From contig DASUKM010000025.1 of assembly GCA_036278735.1 (NCBI GenBank), positions 1 through 64,000 on the forward strand: a stretch of DNA of 64,000 nt. Reading direction: 5' to 3'. The notes below the pieces were generated by a model that was not told the DNA's origin, did not search any database, and saw nothing but the letters and a program-made list of their open reading frames with translations. Source of the stretch: DASUKM01 sp036278735. GTDB lineage: Bacteria; Acidobacteriota; Vicinamibacteria; Vicinamibacterales; 2-12-FULL-66-21. Position numbers and translations under genes: made by a program. Shown piece by piece: positions 29,073-35,475 of this stretch (positions are counted from its first letter, which is position 1; every line of letters begins with the position of its first letter).

Positions 29073-29710
29073 CGATCCGGCGATTCGAGATCATCACGGA
29101 AGCGGAGGCGCGGCAGATCGAGTACGGCGCAACCGTCGAGCTCGCCGCCGGCGGGCACGTCACGCCGCTGGCGCGCGACACGCTGCAGGCCCGGCGCGTG
29201 GTCGTCGTGCCCTTGGGCTCGACCGATGCGACGCTTCCGCCGGATCTGGCGCCCGTCTCGTCCATCCGGCGGATCGCGATCGCGAGCGACCACACCGGAA
29301 TCGCGATGCGCCGGGCCATCGTCGCGCACCTGCGCGGCCGCGGGCTGGCCGCCGACGATCTGGGCGCCGACGGGACGGCGCCGGTGGACTATCCGGATAC
29401 GGCGGCGGCCGTCGCGCGGGCGGTCGCCCGGCGCGAGGCGGATGCGGGCATCGCGATCGACGGCGCGGGCATCGGATCGGCGATCGCGGCCAACAAGGTC
29501 CGCGGCATCCGGGCGGCCATGTGTCCCGACGAGACGATCGCCCGGTACGCGCGCGAGCACAACGGCGCCAACGTCCTGACCCTCGGGTCGACGCTGCTCA
29601 CCCCCGAGTCCGCGATCAGGATCGTCGACGTCTGGATGGGGACGCCGATGCGCGAGGCGCGCTACATCCGCCGGCTGCTGAAAGTGCGGCGGCTCGAGGA
29701 CACGTTCTGA
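29069..29710 (+). CDS. rpiB: RpiB/LacAB-family sugar-phosphate isomerase with N-terminal extension
   Basis: 213 aa; the catalytic domain (about residues 68-213) begins RIAIASDHTGIAMRRAIVAHL and has DYPDTAAAVARAVA, IDGAGIGSAIAANKVRGIRAA and ARYAREHNGANVLTLG. It interconverts ribose-5-P and ribulose-5-P. The usual active-site CGTGIG reads DGAGIG, with Asp in place of Cys. The first 65 residues (ITEAEARQIEYGATVEL, HVTPLARDTLQARRVVVV) are an extra domain of a type that I associate with enzymes of bacterial microcompartment loci. It overlaps hpt by four bases and precedes deoC. Confidence 0.88.
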   Translation: MTIRRFEIITEAEARQIEYGATVELAAGGHVTPLARDTLQARRVVVVPLGSTDATLPPDLAPVSSIRRIAIASDHTGIAMRRAIVAHLRGRGLAADDLGADGTAPVDYPDTAAAVARAVARREADAGIAIDGAGIGSAIAANKVRGIRAAMCPDETIARYAREHNGANVLTLGSTLLTPESAIRIVDVWMGTPMREARYIRRLLKVRRLEDTF

Positions 29711-29733
29711 GGCGCGGATCGCCTCCGCCAGCC

Positions 29734-30633
29734 ATGCTCGATCCCACGGACCTCCAGCGTCTCGTCGACATCATCACCGAGGAACTCCTCGCCGCCCAGC
29801 GCGGCGGCGTGCCCCTCTCGGGGCTGTGCGCGTGTCATGCCGTGATGGGGGAGTGCTGTCCGGATCGCCTGCGCGGGGTGCTCGCGGCCGGCGCGTCGCG
29901 GCTGGGCCTGCACGTGACCGGCAGCGTGCCCGACGGGATCGCCGCGGTGATCGACCACACCCTGCTCAAACCGGACGCCACGACGACGGACATCGAGCGG
30001 TTGTGCCGTGAAGCCGCGGAGTTCCATTTCGCCACCGTCTGCGTGAATCCGACATGGGTGGCGCTCTGCGCCGCGCGGCTGCGAGGCACCGGCGTCGGCG
30101 TCTGCTCCGTCGTCGGCTTCCCGCTCGGGGCGACCACCGCCGACGTCAAGCAGTACGAGACGCGCCGCGCGATCTTCGACGGCGCATCCGAAATCGACAT
30201 GGTCGTGAACGTCGGCGCGCTCAAGTCGGGCGAGCTGCGGCTGGTCGAACGCGACATCGACGCGGTCGCGTGCGCCTGCCGCGACGGCGGCGCCGTCAGC
30301 AAGGTCATCATCGAGGCGGCGCTGCTCACCGAGGACGAGAAGGTGACCGCCTGCACGCTGGCGAAGGCGGCGGGCGCCGATTTCGTGAAGACGTCGACCG
30401 GCTTCGGGCCCGGCGGGGCGACCGCCGCCGACGTCGCCCTGATGCGGCGCGTGGTCGGCGACGGGATGGGCGTGAAGGCGGCCGGAGGGGTGCGCGATCT
30501 CGCCGGCCTGCAGGCGATGGTGGCGGCGGGCGCCACGCGCGTCGGAGCGAGCGCCGGCGTCAAGATCGTGCAGGAATCGAGAGGGCAGAAGCCGGCGGCC
30601 GCGCCGGCGGCTGGCTACGAGCCCGGATCCTGA
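29734..30633 (+). CDS. deoC: deoxyribose-phosphate aldolase with N-terminal Cys-rich extension
   Basis: 299 aa, versus about 220-260 in ordinary DeoC. The aldolase barrel starts near residue 70 (AAVIDHTLLKPDATTTDIERLC) and has VCSVVGFPLGATT, the first Lys in SKVIIEAALL, the Schiff-base Lys in ADFVKTSTGFGPGGAT and KAAGGVRD. It cleaves 2-deoxyribose-5-P to glyceraldehyde-3-P and acetaldehyde. The N-terminal part is an amphipathic helix (LQRLVDIITEELLA), then LCACHAVMGECCPDRLRGV, a Cys/His-rich motif. Helix plus linker looks like a microcompartment encapsulation peptide. It ends seven bases from the convergent MscS gene. Confidence 0.92.
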   Translation: MLDPTDLQRLVDIITEELLAAQRGGVPLSGLCACHAVMGECCPDRLRGVLAAGASRLGLHVTGSVPDGIAAVIDHTLLKPDATTTDIERLCREAAEFHFATVCVNPTWVALCAARLRGTGVGVCSVVGFPLGATTADVKQYETRRAIFDGASEIDMVVNVGALKSGELRLVERDIDAVACACRDGGAVSKVIIEAALLTEDEKVTACTLAKAAGADFVKTSTGFGPGGATAADVALMRRVVGDGMGVKAAGGVRDLAGLQAMVAAGATRVGASAGVKIVQESRGQKPAAAPAAGYEPGS

Positions 30634-30640
30634 GCGGACC

Positions 30641-31780
30641 CTACGTCGCCTGACGCACCGTGATCGATTCGCGCTTGGGGGACCACATCGGGATCCCGCG
30701 CGCCTCGAACGCGAGCTTGATGCGGCGGCGCAGCTCGCGGCCCACGTTCCATTGCTGGAGAGGCGCCGTCTTGATGCGCAGGTGGATCGTCAGCCCGAAT
30801 TCCTCGAAGCCGTCCACGCCGGAAATTTCCATGGGCGCGAGAATCGACGGCCCGAGCGCCGGGTCGTTCTGCAGCCCGCCGCCGATCTCGTGCAGCAGCG
30901 TGGTGACGCCGTCGAGATCCGCGCTGTAGGCCACAGGCACGTTGAGCACCGCGTACGAATAATCCTTGCTGAGATTCGCGAGCGTGGTGATCGTGCCGTT
31001 CGGGATGATGTAGACGCTGCCTTCCTCGTTGCGGAGCACGATCGTCCGCAGATTGATCGCCTCGACCAGGCCGCCGATGCCGTTGATCGAGGCGACGTCC
31101 CCCACGCGGATCTGGTTCTCGAGAATCAGGAAAAAGCCGCCGATCAGATCCTTGACGAGCGCCTGCGCGCCGAACCCGAGCGCCACGCCGGCGATGCCCG
31201 CCCCGGTGAGCGCCGGCGTCACGTCGACGTTGAACTCGTGGAGAATCATCAGGACCGCGATCACCGCCACCGCGATCGTGGTGACGCTGGTGAGCACGCC
31301 GCCGAGGGTGCGGGCCCGCTTCGCGCGCTCGAGTGCGTCGAGGCCGGACCCGAAGTTGACGTCGTGCTCGAAGCGGTCGACCAGCAGGTCCACGGTCCGG
31401 ACGGACGCGTAGGCGACGGCGGCGATGAGGAGGACGCGAAGCCCCGAGTTGAAGGTCCAGGCGCCGAGGGCGCGCAGATGGACGCCGGTCCGCGGCTGGA
31501 GCCCGAGCAGTTCGAACGCGGGGACGATCAGGACGCCGAAGACGAGCACGAACGCGGCGGCGCCGATCAGGCGGAGCGGCGTTCGGACGACCGGGCTGCT
31601 GAGCGCGACCGTGTCGCGCAGCATGGCGCGCATCAGGCGTACGACGAGCCGCCGCGCCGCCCGCCCGGCGAGCCAGGCGACGACCGCCGTCGGGATGGCG
31701 GCGAGCACGACGAGGTGCCAGTTCGGCGGCGTGACGAACAGCCGCGTCCACAGGTCCAGCGGGATCATCTGGGTTCGCAT
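30641..31780 (-). CDS. MscS-family mechanosensitive channel
   Basis: 379 aa. Four to five N-terminal membrane helices end in the pore helix and conserved beta-domain start: TGAGIAGVALGFGAQALVKDLIGGFFLILENQIRVGD, followed by the Sm-like domain (INGIGGLVEAINLRTIVLRNEEGSVYIIPNG) and the C-terminal alpha/beta domain. It opens under membrane tension in hypo-osmotic shock. I took the ATG at 31780 (MRTQMIPLDLW); MIPLDLW is an alternative start. It lies 37 bases after the sensor kinase on the same strand. Confidence 0.92.
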   Translation of the reverse strand: MRTQMIPLDLWTRLFVTPPNWHLVVLAAIPTAVVAWLAGRAARRLVVRLMRAMLRDTVALSSPVVRTPLRLIGAAAFVLVFGVLIVPAFELLGLQPRTGVHLRALGAWTFNSGLRVLLIAAVAYASVRTVDLLVDRFEHDVNFGSGLDALERAKRARTLGGVLTSVTTIAVAVIAVLMILHEFNVDVTPALTGAGIAGVALGFGAQALVKDLIGGFFLILENQIRVGDVASINGIGGLVEAINLRTIVLRNEEGSVYIIPNGTITTLANLSKDYSYAVLNVPVAYSADLDGVTTLLHEIGGGLQNDPALGPSILAPMEISGVDGFEEFGLTIHLRIKTAPLQQWNVGRELRRRIKLAFEARGIPMWSPKRESITVRQAT

Positions 31781-31817
31781 CGGTGAGGACGATTGTGGCA
31801 CGCGGGCGAGTGTGGCA

Positions 31818-33206
31818 TCACGCCTGCTGCGCGACCGCATCGACGCGGCGGGGCGCGGCGACGTGCAGCGGCAGCCGCAGCGTCGCGCGGCATCCGCGCT
31901 GGCCATCGCGGTTCTGGAGCACGAGGCTGCCGCCGTGCCCTTCCGCGATCTGCCGGCTGAGCACGAGCCCGATCCCCGAGCCACCCGGTTTGGTCGTGAA
32001 GAACGGGACGAACAGGTTGCCCGTGTTCGAGAGGCCGGGGCCTTCGTCCTCGACCCACAGTTCCATCGCGGCGGGGGAGGCGCCCGGGATCCGCTGCCAG
32101 CCGACGCGCACGGCGCCGCGCGTCTCGCGCGCCGCCTCCGCGGCATTGCGGATCAGATTGATGAGCACCTGCTCGATTTGATCGTTGTCGCCGTGCACCA
32201 TCAGCGGCGGACCGCCCGCCATCTGGATGTCGTGCGCCTTCTCGAGCGTGACGACCCGTTCGACGAGCGCCGGCACGTCGAGCGGCGCCAGCTTCGGGGC
32301 GGGCAGCTTGGCCAGCCGGGCGTACGCACTCATGAACCGGCTGAGCGACTCCGACCGCGAGGCGATGACCCCGAGCCCGCGCTCGACGTCTTCGCGCCAG
32401 TCGGCCGGCGGGGGGTCGCGATCGACGATGACGGAGAGGCTGCCGGCGATCGACTTGATGGGCGCGAGCGAATTGTTCATCTCGTGGCCGATGACCCGGA
32501 TCAGCCGTTGCCACGCCTGGCGCTCCTCTTCACGCAGCGGCCGGCTCAAGTCGGAGAGCACCAGCAGTTCGTGGGGGCGGCCCCCCTGGCGGAACGAGCT
32601 GCGCCGGATTTCCCACCGCCCGACGCCGCCGGGAAACGCGGTGTTGATCACCCGCGGGGCCTCGCCGTCGAGACAGTCCTCGATGCCGACGTCCCCCGCG
32701 CGGCGGCCGAGCAGGCGCTCGGCCGGCTGCCGCAGCAGCCGTGCCCCGGCGCGGTTGACGAATTTGAGTTCCTGCCGCTCGTCGAACGTGAACACCGCGA
32801 CGTCGATTTCGGCCATCACCTTCCGCAGCAGCGTCGTCGCTTCGAGCGCGTCGAGGCGCTGGTGCCGCAGCGTCTCGACGAGCAGGTTCACCTCGGTCAT
32901 CACCTCGCCGAGCGGGTCGCCGCCGCGCGCGCCGCGCGCGCGGATCGAAAAGTCCCCCTCGCCGAGCGCGGCGAGCAGGTTCGAGAGCGTCTGCAGCGGC
33001 AGCACGACGCGCTCGCGAAGGGCAAACGCGAAGCCGAGACAGATCGTCACCACCAGGACCGACAGCGTCCACTGCACCTTGGGCGTGTAGCCGCCGGTCC
33101 ACAGGAAAATCAGCGAGATGACGGCCCCGGGCAGCGCCGAGGCGAGCGCCATCAGGAGGATGCGCCGATCGTGGCTCAGCCGCGGCTCGCGGGGAGGGAG
33201 GGTCAT
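31818..33206 (-). CDS. NtrY-like sensor histidine kinase
   Basis: 462 aa from the ATG at 33206. Two membrane helices (about 15-40 and 45-65), a HAMP-like linker (PLQTLSNLLAALGEGDFSIRARG), a PAS domain (AEIDVAVFTFDERQELKFVN), then HisKA with the phosphorylated His in RVIGHEMNNSLAPIKS, and HATPase with N-box LINLIRNAAEAA, G1 DEGPGLS and G2 GSGIGLVLS. HExxNSLxPI is the NtrB/NtrY variant. Its likely partner is the NtrC-type regulator at 34030-35457 on the same strand; a toxin-antitoxin module lies between them. The start is uncertain; no good ribosome site. Confidence 0.88.
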   Translation of the reverse strand: MTLPPREPRLSHDRRILLMALASALPGAVISLIFLWTGGYTPKVQWTLSVLVVTICLGFAFALRERVVLPLQTLSNLLAALGEGDFSIRARGARGGDPLGEVMTEVNLLVETLRHQRLDALEATTLLRKVMAEIDVAVFTFDERQELKFVNRAGARLLRQPAERLLGRRAGDVGIEDCLDGEAPRVINTAFPGGVGRWEIRRSSFRQGGRPHELLVLSDLSRPLREEERQAWQRLIRVIGHEMNNSLAPIKSIAGSLSVIVDRDPPPADWREDVERGLGVIASRSESLSRFMSAYARLAKLPAPKLAPLDVPALVERVVTLEKAHDIQMAGGPPLMVHGDNDQIEQVLINLIRNAAEAARETRGAVRVGWQRIPGASPAAMELWVEDEGPGLSNTGNLFVPFFTTKPGGSGIGLVLSRQIAEGHGGSLVLQNRDGQRGCRATLRLPLHVAAPRRVDAVAQQA

Positions 33207-33328
33207 AAGGGCCGGTGAGTCAATTATCAACGACTCCGGCGCCGGTGTGTAGGGCGGGTCGTCCGCCTGCATTGACGCTTCGGCGGGCCGCCCGGGCCGT
33301 GGGCGGCAGGGTCAGAAGCGAGGGCCAG

Positions 33329-33360
33329 ATACGTATGAGCGACATGCTATTATACGTATA
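33329..33360 (+). promoter_or_regulatory. antitoxin promoter with two ATACGTAT operators
   Basis: Perfect palindrome ATACGTAT at 33329-33336 and TATACGTATA at 33351-33360, 22 bases apart (two helical turns). A -10-like TATTAT (33348-33353) overlaps the second. The antitoxin ATG begins at 33360, about seven bases after the -10, so the mRNA would be leaderless. Spacing and symmetry fit autorepression by a ribbon-helix-helix antitoxin. Confidence 0.6.
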
Positions 33361-33587
33361 TGTCGAAGCTGACGCTCAGCGTGGACGAAAAGGTTGTCCG
33401 GGGGGCGAAGCGCTACGCGGCGGCTCGCGGCACCTCGGTCTCGCGGCTCGTCGAGCGGTACCTCGACCTGTTGTCGAAGCCGTCCGGGGCCGGTAATCCT
33501 ACGCCGGTTTTGCGTCTCCTCCGCGGCGCGGCTCGCGGCGCGACTGCTGATGCCCATCGCAGGCATCTCAGCCGGAAATACCGGTGA
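33360..33587 (+). CDS. DUF6364/RHH-type antitoxin
   Basis: 75 aa. The N-terminus LTLSVDEKVVRGAKRYAAARGTSVSRLVERYL is a ribbon-helix-helix DNA-binding domain; the C-terminus (LRLLRGAARG, HRRHLSRKYR) is the toxin-binding tail seen in antitoxins paired with PIN toxins. It overlaps the toxin start by four bases (GTGA). It probably binds the two ATACGTAT palindromes at its own start. Confidence 0.88.
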   Translation: MSKLTLSVDEKVVRGAKRYAAARGTSVSRLVERYLDLLSKPSGAGNPTPVLRLLRGAARGATADAHRRHLSRKYR

Positions 33588-34003
33588 AGCGTCTTCTGCT
33601 CGATCTGAACGTCTTTCTCGACGTCATGCTCGACCGTCCGCCACATGCTGAGGTCGCGGCTGCGCTGTGGGCCGCGATCGAACGGGGACACGGGCATGGC
33701 ATGATCCCCGCCCACGGCGTCACGACCATCTTCTACATGCTCCAGAAGGCACGCGACGCGGCGTTCGCCCGACAGGGCGTGGAACGTCTCATTGGTGTCT
33801 TCGCCGTTGCGCCAATCGACGACGCCGTCGTCCGGCGGGCACTGGCGCTCGCCTGGCCGGACTTCGAGGACGCCGTCTGCGCGGCGGCTGCCGAGATCAG
33901 CGGGTGCGATGTTCTCGTCACACGCGATCCGGACGGGTACCCGAACCCGCCGCTGCCAGTGATTGATCCCGCGGCGGCCCTCAGTTGGCTCGCGCAGGAC
34001 TAG
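33584..34003 (+). CDS. PIN-domain toxin (VapC-like ribonuclease)
   Basis: 139 aa, GTG start coupled to the antitoxin. The acidic residues of the PIN active site are present: Asp7 in LLLDLNVFLD, Glu23 in HAEVAAAL, Asp in WPDFEDAVCAAAA and Asp in LVTRDPDGYP. PIN toxins cut tRNA or rRNA when the antitoxin is degraded. The module is on the plus strand between two minus-strand two-component genes and is probably an acquired insertion. Confidence 0.9.
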   Translation: MKRLLLDLNVFLDVMLDRPPHAEVAAALWAAIERGHGHGMIPAHGVTTIFYMLQKARDAAFARQGVERLIGVFAVAPIDDAVVRRALALAWPDFEDAVCAAAAEISGCDVLVTRDPDGYPNPPLPVIDPAAALSWLAQD

Positions 34004-34029
34004 TCCCGCGAGGGGCGCGGAGGGAGAGT

Positions 34030-35457
34030 TTATAGCCCGTAGCGCTGCAGGCGTCGGTAGAGCGCCGACCGGCTCAGGCCCAGCGCCTTGGCGGCCTGGC
34101 TGACGTTGCCGTCGAAGCGCGTCATCGCCTTCTTGATCAGGAAGCACTCGACGTCCTCGAGGCTCATGTCTTCGAGGCGGCCGCCGCCGTCGCGCGCGGC
34201 GCGCAGCCCGAGGTCCCCGGGCTTGACGAGCGGGCCCGCGGCCATCAGGACGGCGCGCTCGACCGCATGATCGAGCTCCCGGACGTTGCCGGGCCAGCCG
34301 TGCTCGAGCAGCATCTGCATCGCGCCGCTTTCGAAGGCGGTCAGGCGTTTGCGATACCGGCTGGCGTGCTGCCGGAGAAAGTGCTGGGCGAGCAGCGGCA
34401 CGTCTTCGCGCCGATCCCGGAGCGGTGGCAGCCGCACCTCGATCGTATTCAGCCGGAACAGGAGGTCCTGGCGGAACCGGCCGCTCGCGACCTCTTCGGA
34501 CAGGTCGGCATTGGTGGCGGAAATGATCCGCACGTCGACGCGGTGCGTGCGCGACGAACCGAGGCGCTCGAACTCGCCGGTCTCGATGACGCGCAGCAGC
34601 TTCGTCTGCTGGCTGAGCGGCACGTTGGCGATCTCGTCGAGGAACAGCGTGCCTTGATCGGCCAGCTCGAAGCGGCCGACGCGATCCGCGCGCGCGTCGG
34701 TGAACGCGCCGCGGACGTGGCCGAACAGCTCGCTCTCGAACACCCCTTCCGAGACGCCCCCCGAATTGACGACGACCATCGGCCGCGACGCGCGGCTCGA
34801 AACGGCATGGAGCGCGCGGGCCACGACGCCTTTGCCGGTGCCGTTCTCGCCGAGCACGAGCACGTTTGCGTCGGAGGGGCCCACGCGGGCGATCACCTGC
34901 AGGACGTTCTGCATCGCGGCCGACTCGGCGATCAGCTTCGGGACGCCGTCGCCGCGCAGCAGCGAGTTCTCGGCTTCGAGCCGCTGGCCCTTTCTGAGCG
35001 CCTGGCTCAATTCAATCTGGGTCCGCACGATCGCGAGCAGCCGGGCGTTGTCCCACGGCTTCTGGATGAAGTCGCGGGCGCCGCGCCGCATCGCCTCCAC
35101 CGCCACTTCGACGCTGCCCCACGCGGTCATGACGACGACGGGCAGGGAGGTGTCGCTCGCCTGGATGCGCGACAGCAGGTTCAGCCCTTCTTCGCCCGAC
35201 GTGGTATCGCGCGCGTAGTTGAGGTCGATCAGCGCGACGTCGAACTCGCGCGCGTCGATCGCGGCGAGGACCCCCGCGGGAGACGAGGCGGTCTCGAGCT
35301 GAAAGCCTTCCGCCTTCAGGAGCAGGCGCAGCGCCTCGAGCACGTCCCCCTGATCGTCGGCAATCAGGACGCGCGGCACGCTGGACCGGACCGGATGCCG
35401 CACGTGGTCGGGGGGGGGCTCCTCCCGTTGCTCCCGCAGGTGATCGGTAATCAGCAT
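34030..35457 (-). CDS. NtrC-family sigma-54-dependent response regulator
   Basis: 475 aa. Receiver domain with the acidic pair in VLIADDQGD, the phospho-Asp in VALIDLNYA and Lys in FIQKPWD. AAA+ domain: Walker A GENGTGKG, L1 loop GAFTDA (canonical GAFTGA), Walker B GTLFLDEIANV, and RFRQDLLFRLNTIEVRLPPLRDRREDVPLLA. The C-terminal Fis-type HTH is NVSQAAKALGLSRSALYRRLQRYGL. It should activate sigma-54 promoters; a good candidate lies before the hlyD gene of the same cluster. It follows the ADOP gene by 18 bases. Confidence 0.95.
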   Translation of the reverse strand: MLITDHLREQREEPPPDHVRHPVRSSVPRVLIADDQGDVLEALRLLLKAEGFQLETASSPAGVLAAIDAREFDVALIDLNYARDTTSGEEGLNLLSRIQASDTSLPVVVMTAWGSVEVAVEAMRRGARDFIQKPWDNARLLAIVRTQIELSQALRKGQRLEAENSLLRGDGVPKLIAESAAMQNVLQVIARVGPSDANVLVLGENGTGKGVVARALHAVSSRASRPMVVVNSGGVSEGVFESELFGHVRGAFTDARADRVGRFELADQGTLFLDEIANVPLSQQTKLLRVIETGEFERLGSSRTHRVDVRIISATNADLSEEVASGRFRQDLLFRLNTIEVRLPPLRDRREDVPLLAQHFLRQHASRYRKRLTAFESGAMQMLLEHGWPGNVRELDHAVERAVLMAAGPLVKPGDLGLRAARDGGGRLEDMSLEDVECFLIKKAMTRFDGNVSQAAKALGLSRSALYRRLQRYGL

Positions 35458-35475
35458 GGCGATGGTATCCCGTGG

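Noticed and set aside
29069..30633. A complete microcompartment operon
   Set aside because: No shell protein, PduL or aldehyde dehydrogenase gene lies within the window; only the two enzymes have suggestive extensions.
33360..33480. Third copy of the REP-like palindrome at CCGGGGGGCGAAGCG in the antitoxin gene
   Set aside because: The match is short, lacks the hairpin partner and is part of a conserved coding segment.
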